Shown: positions 32,415-44,503 of the stretch, piece after piece | Numbering within the stretch: the stretch's first letter is position 1 | How the letters are laid out: every line of letters begins with the position of its first letter | NCBI GenBank assembly: GCA_964058845.1 | Contig: CAXKVR010000121.1 | Location: forward strand, 55,521-119,520 | Origin: Carex sylvatica | Taxonomy: Eukaryota; Streptophyta; Magnoliopsida; Poales; Cyperaceae | Direction: 5' to 3' | DNA length: 64,000 bases | Position numbers and translations under genes: made by a program | Notes under the pieces: generated by a model | The model's database searches: none | What the model was told of the DNA's origin: nothing | Seen by the model: only the letters and a program-made list of their open reading frames with translations

Positions 32415-35400
32415 TCATAGAAGAGGATAACGCCTGGTCAATAGACACATCAATGCACGTACAAAAGCCGTGTCGATCCCAATTTGACAACCCACCAAAA
32501 TTAAACTTCCCACTGATTGTCTCCGTCCATCGAAGAGGCCACCTGCCTGACAAAGCAAAAAATATATAAATTAATACAAAAAGTAAATTACAAGAAAGTT
32601 AGGCTCCGTAAGAAATTATTTTACTACTGATGATAACTGTAAAAGAACAGAAAGAGAACTCGCACCAGTAAATGTCAAAATTAGTCCTATATAAGCATAA
32701 CTCCAATTGGACCTGCCTGTCAACCTACCGATAATCACCTGTTCAATTTTTATCCATATAGAAACTCGAGTCAATGACATGAAATGAAATTAAGCAAGTC
32801 TTTGCATCAGTATTTTTGTTCCGACCAGTTCAATCCATTTCTTGCGCCAGGCCTGCTAGCAAATTTCAGAATGGAAGGAAATAGATCGCAAAAATACATT
32901 AAAAATTTTGTAAAAAAAAAAAAAAAAAATGTATTAGAGGTTTGCAGAAGCTACTCACTTTCCCAGGTAATACGTTTTGTATGCTGAAGAATTCCGGTTC
33001 ATCTAGAAGGTCCTTGCAGCCAAGCAATGAATGCATATTCTGAAATTAATTAATTTGGAGTCCATTGAGCATTAAATACATCAGTACAGGATAATGTAGT
33101 AACTGGAGAAATATGTTCACAAAATTTCAGAATGGAAGAAAGTAGATCACAAAGTCTAAAAAATGCATAAGAGGTCAGCAGAAGCTACTGACTATCCCAG
33201 GTAATACTTTTTCTACACTGGAGCCTGCTTCATCAGTGCAGCCAAGAGATGAAAGTATATTCTGGAATTAATTAGTTTATAATCCATTGAACAATAAATA
33301 CAACAGTACAAGATAATGTAGTAACTGAAGAAATACATAACATGGAGATAGGAACTACTACTGAGAAAAATCTATACTTCCTTTGTGCGGGAGGGGGATT
33401 TAAAAAGGAAAGAAATTTTTATATATATATATATATATACACACACACCTATCATAACTTCATGATTTAGGTATTTCCCCATCAAAATTTGAAATTTAGC
33501 TATATCCTCATTTAGACTCAATGATTTGAGTAGAACTAGGGTGTTCTTAAGTTCACCAAGCCACTTGGTGAACTCAACTCTAAAATCTATCGAATTGTCT
33601 TTAAACGATTAATCCAAACCGTTGAAATCCTTCTACCATATGAGTGATGCGTTTACATGTGGAAATTTTTAAGTTTCAAATTAATTTAGTATAAAGTCAA
33701 GTGGTCAATATTACAAGGTTTTTAAATTAATTTAAATGCATTCATTTTTTGGACGCCTTTTGACCACTTGACGCTATACAAAATTAATTTTAAATTTTAA
33801 ATTTTTTGCAAATAGATATATCACTCATAAGGTAGAAGAATTTCAACGGTTTGGATTCGTTGTTTGAAGCCAATCCGATAGGTTTTAGAGTTGAGTTCAC
33901 CAAGTGGTTTGGTGAACTTAAGAACACCCTAGTTCTACTCCAATGATTTTATTAATTATCCTCATATAGATATATGCGTCAGGTTTGGCTGCTATTAATA
34001 AAGTCTAAAAATATGCCTTTCTCCTCTTTATAATATGAAACTATCAAATTAGTTTGTCTTAATCTATAAGATAAGGAACAAGGTATTGGAATTATTTTTA
34101 TTTGAAAAGGAGGCTGAGAAGTGTGATCATGATATTGGAATCGCTATATAACTCTGAAAGGTCAATCTCAGAAAAGCAAAACGTTAATCTTTGTTCTAAA
34201 TATTAAAGCATGGTAATTATATATATTTTTATATAAATGTAAACTTTGAAATTGATCATAACATTATAAATGATGTAAGATAACCTAAGACGAACCATCA
34301 GCTTATAAGAACAAAAGTAACTTGCAACCTGCATTGATTCAGTCACCTTAAAGATTTACCTGATCATACAATGGTATAAGAAGCCAGAGCCAAGAAATCA
34401 TAAACACAGAAACTTAGAAGAAGAAGAAAAAAAAAAACTGAATGAACTAATGAAAAAAAACAACCAAGGGAGGATCTGAACTTAAAAAGGTGTACGATCT
34501 GGGCAAGCAACCAGGTGACATCATTGTGCACGAGATCTGGGAAAGTAACCAGGTGACATCATTGCTTTCATGACAGTTGGATGCACTAGGAATGGTCATA
34601 GCGAATAAAACTGAGAAAAAATTGGATATTTCACAGCCCACTACGATGGGGGGAAAAAAAAAATTCAGGTGATGATCATAAAATTTGAAAACAGGAGGAA
34701 AGAAATCAGAAAAGCAACAAACTGAGGCACAGAACTGCATCTCAAAGCAGCTCTCTAAAGCGAGACGTAACCCTTTTTTGTAGCTTATTCCTGAATGATT
34801 AGTAAAAACTTGGCCAATTTATCAGAAAGAGGAAATCCAATATTTTGTCCAAATAGAAAAGGAAATGTCATCCAGAAAAAGGTTTTGTACCAAAACAAAA
34901 ATTTATGTCAGATAGATTAGTGACACTTCGGTAAAATCTAGTATGATTATACTGGTCATTGATCGCGCATTACAAGAAATACCCAAAGAAAAAGCCGAAG
35001 GATAAGAGGTTAGGACACAGTATCTAGAATAAAGGGCAAAAATGTCTGTTCATCTTTTATTATTATTAAAAAGTATTTTTAAATTATCAATTTAAGAAAT
35101 GGGGATATTAATAAAATGATTTGAGTAATTTTCAAATATTGATGGGGAAATATCTAAATCAAGAAGTTATGATGGGTGTATATATATAAATTTCTCTACA
35201 AAAGAGAATGATCAACAGCCGCCATGCATACCTTTATCTTTTCGAATGTGCTGGACACAAGACTACTGCACATGCCAACTTTTTCCTGCAGATACAAAAC
35301 ATAATAGTGGGTTCAGGACATGTATATGAAACATATACAGAGGTAAGGTAGGGTCAACAAAAACTTTAAGATCAAGATTACATACACGGAAGAATGATCC

Positions 35401-38400
35401 GACATAAGGCATTATTTTTGACCTATAGTCGCAGCAACACAGGTCGGAAAGACGGCACCTTAAGTTATTTCTTTGAACAAGTAATTCCATAATTTGCCGA
35501 TCCAGCTCGTGAAGCTGCAAAGAGAATAATGCCAAATCAGTGAGAAGGAAATGAGAGAAAGATAATGGGTTTGTGGGTGGGGTGCAGGGGTGTTTGTTGT
35601 GGGGGGAGAAGGAAGGGGGGAGCGGGGGCTTATGATACTAACAAACCTTGTCAATGAGATGACGCTGCATCTTTGCAAAAGCATGCTTAACAGTGTCATT
35701 GCTTAAAGGAGCATGAGCTTGTTCAAGAACTCCAGAGAGGAATAGTAACTGGAACAGCTGGCTGCTGCCAACACCCAACTCGCTGAAAGAGAGCTTGTGA
35801 AGCCACGTCACGAGTAGTGTCAGGGAGTGGTTTCCACTGAACAACACGTCATGGAGGCAATTCACAACCTCCAAGCTCTTCAAGTGTTTGCTCTTGCTAC
35901 TTAAAAGACACTTTAACTCACTGAGGTTATCCTGTAGACGCTTAAAGACATGAATGAACGGTTTGTGGTTTATGGAACCGAGTTCCTCACCTTCATTGAA
36001 TTTCATTTGGTAGAACTTTGTGGTATTTACCAGAAAATAATTACAAGTACGATCAAGAGTGATACAGTCCTCGCCTGGCTCACCCTCTACCCCAACTTGT
36101 CTGAACTCAACAAATTCCTTCCCGACAAAGGGTACCAACCAGGACTCATCATTAGAAAGGCCAAGCTGATGCTCATACTCCATATGCACCATATGGGACT
36201 CCCGATCCACGAATGGCTTTTTGCACAAGTAGCACCACATGTATTTCCATGACTTATTAAGCCTAAACCAGGTTCTCCCTTTCCACCCATCTGGGCAAGC
36301 CTGTTCAGAATGCCCCAGGATATCAGAGGCTGGGATATAAAAGAAGGTACCGGTGTCTTCGTCAACCAACCCCAGGCTCTCTCTAAGGGTTGAATCCAAG
36401 TTATGGAGGGTTGGATATTCCATCCAGAGTTCTTCTTCTCCATCTGATTCAGATTGGGCTTCGCAATCAGAATACTCTTCAGATGTGGTCCCTTCACTGT
36501 CCTCATCACTGTAACCGGCTTCATAATCAAATATGTTATCTTCGCATCTCATCTTGGTTTTCTGCAGAAACAGGATACGGGATGTAAAGAATCATCCTAT
36601 AAACTACCTCTAATCCCACAATTGGCCATAATAATAAGGCTTGCCTGACCTACTAATTTCTGCAAGCATAGCTGTCAGCTTTTAGTTCCTCACACTTAAC
36701 TCAAAATATCACATGGGATCAAATCCACTTGTGACACATTAGGCAAGCTCAAGCTTTAGATTTTAGAAGCTCACACCATTTGGTTTGCTTTGCAGGAGCT
36801 CAAGTCGAGCATTGCTCAATATGTATATATGTGGTCCATCAAGCCATTAATCTGCCATAAGATGTTGACCATTTTGGACTGAATGTTTATTCATTCATGA
36901 TTTTTAATAAGATGGATGTAATATACTTTGTAGCTCAATAAGACCAACAAAAAAGGCAATATATTCTACATTTTATTTGTTGGATTCATGCAAAACAATT
37001 AAATGAGACAGTTGATATTTGAGCTGCAATTGAGTAGGCTGAAAAGTTTTAGTGGCTTCCTGCCCAAAAAATGGGGATTAAAAATTACACACACGCACAA
37101 ACTGAGCATAGTTATAATTTGCTCACCCGAAAGAAAGATCTCAACAGAGGCAAAATATGCATGCGGAGGTCGAGGGCACAGAGATGGCGGACCTGAGGCT
37201 CCAAGCACTCTAGCTCGCACCCTAATTCGAGTTGATCCAGCTCCAATGGCTCCATCTGCAAAACCGGATGACAAACAACCGGATCAACAATACGACAAAT
37301 AATGAGAAACCAAAAATAAGTTCTGAAATCCCAAACCTTAGATTTAAAGCCACTCTCAAGCCAGGGATAGCGGAATGATGCCCATTGGTTTCCACAGATA
37401 AGTGCAGCAAAGCGAGATTTGACGGCCAAGACACTGTGCATTAAGGAGACCAGCTTGTTCTCCACTTCAACAAAGACCTTAGAGGCTTCAACAGGTACTT
37501 GTGTGACAGAACGATAGCAAGGTGCACTGCACAACCGAGAGGGAATGCTCCCCTCACCACAGCATGGAGATTCTATGCTGGCACGATCCAGAAGAAAACA
37601 GTCTTTTTGAAGAGAGAAGGAAACAGCATCCAGAAATTCACTCTTATTCCAGTCAACATCGCCTCTGCTCGAATCCAACTTCCCATCTCGAGAAGGCGCT
37701 GAACCTTGCTTCACGAGCTGGCACATCTTACTCACTAAATGAACAAAAAAGGAGAGAGCTTTCTCCTCCAAGAACCGGAAGGAAAGAGGGGAGTGTGCCA
37801 AAGTACATCCCAGAAATAGCACCTTGCCACTTGGGGCAACGCTGGCAAGTATGTTCTCAAAAGCCAGGGCAGTCATTTTCGTGAGAAAGCCTCTAGACAG
37901 CAACGAATAAGAAGCCTTCTTTTCTTTGTTTAACAAGGTCCGGAAACCCCTTCCCAATTTTGCCAGAAGTTTGCTCCTCACAGGATCCTTAGATAGCAGC
38001 CATTCCAAAGAGCAAAACTGATCACATCCGGCACAAACATCAGCTTTATTAGCACATGCATGGTCTAGGTACATTCTGGAGAGCAGACCGAGCGCGCCTC
38101 GGAGATGAATAGGTTTCCAGACCATCTTACGAAGGGCATCAACACACCTTTTCCCCTCAGCTGGAATGTGTTGGGAGGGTGGCCATGTGTCAATTCGATG
38201 AAACATTGGGAGGTGCTCGTTTTTCAAGTGACTGATGAGTGATGCGTCCTCCTGGAACCAACGAAAGCAACCGGGCTTGGGGCAGACATAAATCTCCCAT
38301 GTACCGTGGAGTTTGTAAAACAGTACCGCATCCAACAGGAAATTTCTCACCCGTGAGCTCTCGAAATTTTTCACAAGTTTAAAGGCAGGCACAACCAAGA

Positions 38401-40604
38401 AACTCTGCTTAACTGTGGGATGGAAACAGACAAAAGGAAAATTACAATGATGACACTCATAACACAAACTTTTCTTTTGTCATAATGGTACAAGTAGGCA
38501 CAGTATTAATAAATGCTTCCAAAGGTACAAACATGAAGTCATTTATTTATTAAGGTCTCAGCATAAACAGAAAACAAAACAAACAAACAAACAAAAAAGT
38601 ACTAATCTAGTGTTAAGTACGTTCACAGGACACGTGAATTAGGATTAGGTCTATCACTTCGTAATATTACTATGAATTAAAACCCATTGAAAAGTTGAAA
38701 TGAGAAATTAGCCTTTTAGGTAGATCAACATAATTTGTGGTTATGGATTTTTGTCTCTTTTCCAATTCAATAGTCATGTCAAGCAATAATGAATATGTCC
38801 ACACAGCTTCTATTTTTCGTCTCCTATAGTCCGGAAGAATGACGCGCTAAGTTATGTTCACATATTCACATCTGCAGAGCAAGTATAACTTCAAGTGAAA
38901 ATGAAATCCATACACTTGTCATCAAGGGAATCCAAGTGCGCAGCTGACTTATCTGCAGAGCAAATATAACTATAATTGAGGGCATGACGAAAGGGACCAG
39001 ACCCCTCTTCATTTTAGGTGTTAAGGATTGTGCACGGACCTCCATCCTTTCTTTTTTCTTTGATCCTCCATCTCCTTTTAGATACGCATGACGGCACATC
39101 GGACATGTACCCTACTCACATCAGTTTCAGATAATTAAATATAAAAATATCAGATATGCCAGATTGCATGTCTGATATATATCATTGGCACATCCATATC
39201 AGATGCGCATCTAGCAAGGGTTCGATGCTGGTTTGACATTACAGGGCAGCTTCGGTGAAGCATGCTCACTGCAAGATACAAGCAATGAAATCCCAAAACC
39301 AAGCATGAAAAAAAAAAAAAAAAAAAAAAAAAAAAGATATATTCACCAGGTGACAAATGTACTACCTTCTCATCATTAGCGGTGGCTATGTCTACCTTAG
39401 TAGAGTCTGACGGTACGGTGCTATCCCCTGACAACGTAATCTTCTTGAGCTTGTCATTCCATCCAGCAGCATCTGCCAAAAATTAAAAAACTATCATTCC
39501 AAGCAGAAAATCTGATGTACTCTATTTTTTTAGGCACAAAACACAGAGAATGTACTGCAGTTCTCTGAATGACTGACTTCCTCACCCTAACAATAACATA
39601 TCATAATTATAAAGGTGCATTATTGGCCAGTTACCAAACTGAATACCAGACCGGACAGGAAGCTCCTTACAGGAATTAATAAATTGAACAATGGAACAAA
39701 AATGAAAAATGAAGCAAGATTTGTAGGATAGGAGCTTCATTCCTTATAAATCCGATCCATCAAGTTTGTACGAACAACATGACCCAAGTTCATTCTGATA
39801 TCATGTGCTGGCAATGTAATCAGAAGTTAAAGCAATTTTAAAAGTTGAACCGAATAGCACTAAAGTTACTAAAACTGAAATTTGTATAAGCGACTCACGA
39901 GTAGCGGTCGCCTGAAGAGCAGTTTTATGTAAACCGATTTCATAAACAGGTTGTGAGGACACAAGAGGTTCCAAAAATGAGAGAAAATTTAGATCATTCT
40001 CATTCAACAAATGCACCTCCTCATCAGTCATGTAATCAAATATGAAACATCCCCTCTCATATCTACGCGTCAGCATCACAACCGGGAACTCACTCTGGGA
40101 CCTCACAGAAGCCAAATTCACCAAGAACAGCAAATTCTCAATCTGATCATCAGTGTTAAAAAAATGATGAGACTGGTTAGGCTTTAGGTCACAAATTTGG
40201 CACAGCTCCTCTGCTAGGGCTGAGATAAGACGCAATGTAAGCTCACTTAACTCCTTTATTAGAGCCGTGACAATTGGCTTGGAACTAAGCACCTCCTCTT
40301 GTTCCTTCTTTAGAGTTTCTCCTCTAGCAAGCAATTCCTCCATTTGGATAATGTGGTCGTACTTCTCGCGAAATTTTTTAATTCGCCTAAAGAGGGTTCT
40401 TAGAACAGTGGTCGCCATTGTCTGGGGAAGTTTCTCCGCTAGGGCTGAGATAAGGTTCGATCTGAGTTCACCTAATTCATTCACTAGAGCCGCAACGATG
40501 GGCTGAGGTAGGGTTTTTGTTTTAGCGATCTTCACGTGTTTACGAATGCGTCTCCGGAGAAGTTCCAGAACGGGGCTCTCCGAAGACGAGCCCCCGCTCG
40601 CCAT
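32415..40604 (-). CDS. DUF629-like, ubiquitin-hydrolase-related C2H2 finger protein, about ten exons
   Basis: Exons chosen: 40604-39899, 39472-39347, 38412-37337, 37255-37127, 36561-35647, 35514-35386, 35285-35232, 33261-33208, 33039-32959, 32546-32415; phases join without a stop, giving about 1,133 residues. Plant DUF629 proteins resemble ubiquitin hydrolases, often without a catalytic domain; none is visible here. Residues 1-235 hold a twice-used module (ALVNELGELRSNLISALAE, later ALIKELSELTLRLISALAE) and LARGETLKKEQEEVL. C2H2 fingers lie near 321-343 (CX4CX12HX4H) and 789-809 (CX2CX12HX4H); after the first comes the DUF629-like VDALRKMVWKPI. An acidic stretch (about 690-725) precedes the second. 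Exons 4 and 6 (43 codons each) are paralogous, ending in LPLLRSFFR and MPYVGSFFR. Exons 8 and 9 are also duplicates. The last exon is uncertain: its other frame stays open to 32290. Function in the cell is unknown. Confidence 0.7.
32860..33350. repeat. Tandem duplication carrying exons 8 and 9 of the DUF629-like gene
   Basis: The stretch 32865-33115 is repeated in diverged form at 33125-33350: both have AATTTCAGAATGGAAG, AGCAGAAGCTACT, CCCAGGTAATAC and GATAATGTAGTAACTG in the same order. Each copy contains one exon (minus-strand NMHSLLGC or NILSSLGC). The GTGAGT donor of the left copy is GTCAGT in the right copy, so the right exon must use GTATTA or be skipped. Confidence 0.75.
33411..35195. 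mobile_element. Mutator-like element in intron 7 of the DUF629-like gene
   Basis: The left end (AGAAATTTTTATATATA, ATCATAACTTCATGATTTAG, TATTTCCCCATCAA) is mirrored at the right end (35195 back to about 35040), giving TIRs of over 100 bp. The left TIR is interrupted by the MITE at 33528-33940. No transposase is recognisable. A 37-bp unit with ACCAGGTGACATCATTG is duplicated at about 34505-34570. No target duplication was found, so ends are approximate. Confidence 0.6.
33528..33940. mobile_element. MULE-type MITE with perfect 9-bp target duplication
   Basis: Ends are GAGTAGAACTAGGGTG and its complement; arms of about 200 bp pair through most of the element. The flanks carry the 9-bp direct repeat CAATGATTT (33519-33527 and 33941-33949), as expected of Mutator-family insertion. 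It sits inside the TIR of the element at 33411-35195. Confidence 0.93.
39308..39335. repeat. Poly-A run within intron 2 of the DUF629-like gene
   Basis: About 28 A residues on the plus strand (poly-T in the transcript), close to the exon 2 donor at 39346. Confidence 0.95.
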
Positions 40605-40925
40605 GGACGGTAGAGTCGGATAAGCTAGGGTTTGGGGAATTGGGGAAAGCTCGATTCGAGGGGTTACAGGATTAAAAGAACGGAGAAAAGATAATTTATT
40701 AACCGGACTAAAACGGGGTCGGGATCCGTATCCTCCCAGGTACCCGATTCAAGACAATTGAAATGGACGGTCCAGATTTAATTTCATCCGGTGTCTGTTC
40801 GGGAGTATTATTTCTGCTTTGAGATACGTGCCAAGTTATAAGTTCCAGTTTAAAGCCGTCCGATTCAATTGTACTCAGTCAGGCAACAATTCCTAAGGGG
40901 GACTAAATGTGATGGAACTGGACCG
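40605..40925 (-). promoter_or_regulatory. Presumed leader and promoter region of the DUF629-like gene
   Basis: This is the single-copy-looking stretch between the ATG at 40604 and the palindromic repeat block. On the minus strand it holds an AACCCTAGCTTATCC leader with a telobox-like AAACCCTAG motif near 40625. No clear TATA box was identified. The true promoter is bounded upstream by the palindrome starting near 40926. Confidence 0.35.
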
Positions 40926-41066
40926 GACCACGGTTTTGGAATTTTTTTTTTTTCTTTTTTTTCTTTTTTTTTTACTGATTTGAATTTTTTTTATGTATAT
41001 ATGTATATGATGTATATGTATATATGTATATATGTATATGTATAATATGTATATGTATATGTATGT

Positions 41067-41492
41067 AGAGGTTGGCTACTATGCTTATATAAGCATATCC
41101 CCACATATGCTTATAACTCATTTTTATGTTTCCAATATCCAAATGGTCGATCGGAACCGTTCATATTGTTCTCCATATTAATATGTGCTTGGAAACTAAA
41201 TTTTACATTTTTCTGAATTTTTTTACTATTTATTAAGCCACTTTGAAAATCACTGATCCAACGGTGGCTGCACAAAACAGTAAAATCAGCAGCCACCGTT
41301 AGATTAATAATTTTCAAGTGGCTTAATAAATAGTAAAAAAATTCAGAAAAATGTAAAATTTAGTTTCCAAGAACATATTAATATGAAGAACAAGATGAAC
41401 GGTTCAGATCGACCATTTGGACATTGGAAGTACAAAAATGAGTTATAAGCATATGTGGGGATATGCTTATATAAGCATAGTAGCCAACCTCT
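41067..41492. mobile_element. Palindromic MITE in left arm
   Basis: Ends AGAGGTTGGCTACTATGC and its exact complement; arms continue through TTATATAAGCATATCC and the GTTCTCCATATTAATATG core shared with the MITEs at 25.4-26.7 kb. The centre is around GTGGCTGCACAAAACAG. Flanks are ATGT on both sides, a possible short target duplication. Confidence 0.9.
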
Positions 41493-42122
41493 ATGTATGT
41501 ATGTATATATAAATGTTCTATTTTTAGTTCATTTCAAATAATGAATTATGTACATAATTAATAAAATTTATAACCAAAATATAGCACTTATACATTTTTA
41601 TTCAATTTTTATAAATTCACGGTTCTAAATTTTTATCAATTATGTACATAATTGATAAAAATGTATGTATATATAAATGTATATGTGCTATATTTTGGTT
41701 ATAAATTTTTATTAATTATGTACATAATTCATTATTTGAAATGGACTAAAAATAGAACATTTATATTATATTATATATACATCATCGTGTTGAACTAAAA
41801 ATTTTAACATATCTATTATGTTGAACATTTATATATACTATACATATATTATATTATATTATATTATATATATATATACATAAAAAAATAAACCGTGGAT
41901 ATTTTATTTATTCAAACCTTAATAGTGCAAAAAAAATAAAAGCAAAAAAAAAAATTAATAAAAATTTAGAACCGTGAATTTATAAAAATTGAATAAAAAT
42001 GTATAGGTGCTATATTTTGGTTATAAATTTTATTAATTATGTACATAATTCATTATTTGAAATGAACTAAAAATAGAACATTTATATATACATACATACA
42101 TATACATATACATATTATACAT

Positions 42123-42549
42123 AGAGGTTGGCTACTATGCTTATATAAGCATATCCTCACATATGCTTATAACCCATTTTTGTATTTTCAATATCCAAAT
42201 GGTCGATCGGAACCGTTCATCTTGTTCTCCATATTAATATGTTCTTGGAGACTAAATTTTATATTTTTCTGAATTTTTTTACTATTTATTAAGCCACTTT
42301 GAAAATCGCTGATCCAACGGTGGCTTAACAAAACAGTAAAATCAGAAGCCACCGTTGGATCAGAGATTTTCAAATTAGCTTAATAAATAGTAAAAAAATT
42401 CAGAAAAATGTAAAATTTAGTCTCCAAGAACATATTAATATGAAGAATAAGATGAACGGTTCCGATCGACCATTTGGACATTGAAAATATAAAAATGGGT
42501 TATAAGCATATGTAGGGATATGCTTATATAAGCATAGTAGCCAACCTCT
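42123..42549. mobile_element. Palindromic MITE in right arm
   Basis: Second copy of the same family, same ends as the copy at 41067-41492 and about the same length (427 versus 426 bp). Confidence 0.9.
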
Positions 42550-42586
42550 TATACATATACATATATACATAAAAAAAATTCAAACC

Positions 42587-42617
<31 letters not shown>

Positions 42618-42624
42618 GAATAAA

Positions 42625-42775
42625 ATTCCAAAACTGTGGAATAAATCCACGGTTTTGAATTTTTAATCAAAACCGTGAATTTTTTCCACGGTTTTGAAAA
42701 AAATTCAAAACCGTGAATTTATTCCACGGTTTTGAATAAAAATTCAAAACCATGGATTTTTTCCACGGTTTGGGC
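42625..42775. repeat. Minisatellite of self-complementary units
   Basis: Units built from CAAAACCGTGAATTTATTCC plus CACGGTTTTGAA repeat about four times. Every unit is itself an inverted repeat (AAAACCGTG ... CACGGTTTT), so the stretch can fold into a series of hairpins. It adjoins the right end of the large palindrome. Confidence 0.8.
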
Positions 42776-43245
42776 ATTTTTAAAATTTTGTCCAAACCCT
42801 GGTTATTCTTAATAATTTATTTTTATTTTTGGGTATTTTTAAAAATGTCGGAACTGGACCGGACCGAGAAATAAATTTTGGGAAAAATTGCTAGTGTGTC
42901 CATCTAAATTTTTGAAATAACTAATTTTTTCATCAAAACACTATAATATCCAATATTTTCATACAAATTTAGCATTCTTTTTTCTATCTCCTTGTAACTA
43001 TTTAACATTTTTTTTAATTATTTTAAAAATTAAATTGACCAATATGTCCTTAAATTTTAAATGGACATATCCATTATTTCTAAATATTATCTTCCTTATT
43101 TCTCCTTCTACTGTGAACTTTTCCGGACGTAGTCGTGGCAACTAAAATTTTCCTAGCTGCATAGATAAATGAAATGACAACTATAATAGCCGTGGCAGTT
43201 GGATTATACCATTTCTTACCTGCCTCTGGAATATAGAGTTGTAAG

Positions 43246-43300
43246 TGTAGGTGGCTAAGAGTTGCACTGAATGAGAGATCAGATTTTTATAGTGTATATG
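43246..43300 (+). repeat. 55-bp sequence abutting the large repeat, left copy
   Basis: TGTAGGTGGCTAAGAG ... AGTGTATATG lies directly before the large repeat starting at 43301. Its reverse complement lies directly after the end of another copy, at 61245-61299. Confidence 0.8.
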
Positions 43301-44503
43301 TGTTGATCCCTTTCAGTGCAATGGGGAACATGATCCCGGGATATCTCTCGGCATTCCTTCTGGTTCACCCTTGTGACGGACCTACGATTCATAATCAGTC
43401 CATCGGGATTTTATTGATTGTGGGGACGTTTAACTCCCGGCGGGCGCAAGCCCCCGCCGTTAATTACATCATACGACCTTTCGGGTCAATACTGAATACC
43501 TCATTCATTCTGAGATTTACGCCTATTTTGGTGTAAACTGGGTAATCAGGGCTAAATAAGGCTCATGTAAGGTTCATTTGGTCATTTGGTAGGTTCTCAA
43601 TTGGTTTGGTCATGATTTGGACATTTATTTTGGTCCTATGTGCATGTGCATGTGCATTTAATATTTCAAGGACTATATGAATATGCATGGAAGCATCATT
43701 TATATAATTCATATTTGATAAAAATGTGCTTAGACATCATATTTATATTTTATTTATAAAAATATGTCAAGAGAGGGGCATTTTGATCATTTTAGGTTAT
43801 GGTTGAAGCTTAGACATGTTCAATTACTACTTAAAATTGTAGAGAATTGAATTTAGGTTCATTTGGAACTGGTTTGAGTCGATTTGGACTTGAAACGAAG
43901 AAGTTATGGCCAAAAAGACAGAAAATGACTTGTCTGCGAAGTTCTTATATTTCTAGGGACCTATTTGTAAATTTCCAGGGATCTAAGGTTGTAGTTTAAC
44001 TTTAGACAGGGTCTGGAATGGAAGATGGTCTTCCAAAGGCTTGTTTGAAGGAATTTTATGCTGCAGGGCTTTTTTGTAAACTTTCAAGGGCTTCTCAAGA
44101 AATTTTGTATAAACAGAGGGGTTTATATGCAAAGGGAGTTTGTTTAGTCATATTTGGACTTTGAGATTTGAACTTTGGGCCTTTGAAATGTACACTGAGC
44201 CTTGGATTTAATCATGGGGCCATAAAAAGTGTACAGACCAAGATTTGATCAAGTGGGCTTTGAGATTTGGGCTTAGAGCATCAATAGGTGTGATGGGCCT
44301 TTAAATAATGTACAGAGCCTTAGCTTTCAGCTTATGGGCTTTGAGATTCACACTGAATTCCCTTAATCAAATTAGATGGACTTACAGAGGGTCCCATATG
44401 TCAATGGACCGTTTAAAACAAAGTTTGAATTCCGGCCATTTGATCAAACGGATGTATCAAGATTTGTGCAAACCCGATGGGTTTAGGGTTCTTCCTGACA
44501 AGG

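Larger units (their letters stand above)
40926..42640. repeat. Large nested palindrome, about 1.7 kb
   Basis: Outer arms pair: CCACGGTTTTGGAATTTTTT at the left against AAAATTCCAAAACTGTGG at the right, then GAATTTTTTTTATGTATATA against its complement near 42555-42575. Inner arms 41508-41637 and 41959-42083 are almost perfect complements (including TTATAACCAAAATATAGCAC and TTTATAAATTCACGGTTCTA). Each arm contains one copy of a MITE that is itself a palindrome. The symmetry centre is near 41800. Confidence 0.85.

Noticed and set aside
34447..34740. A 97-codon minus-strand frame inside intron 7 of the DUF629-like gene.
   Set aside because: It lies within a Mutator-like element, includes a 37-bp tandem duplication, and resembles no protein. 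It also does not fit the host gene's phase needs.
35950..36252. Plus-strand open frames of about 60-147 codons across exon 5 of the DUF629-like gene.
   Set aside because: They are antisense shadows of a spliced minus-strand coding exon with conserved C2H2 residues.
43300..43536. Short open frames in the GC-rich start of the large repeats (also at 56157-56345).
   Set aside because: The two copies do not keep the reading frame or peptide sequence relative to each other, as expected for non-coding repeat DNA.
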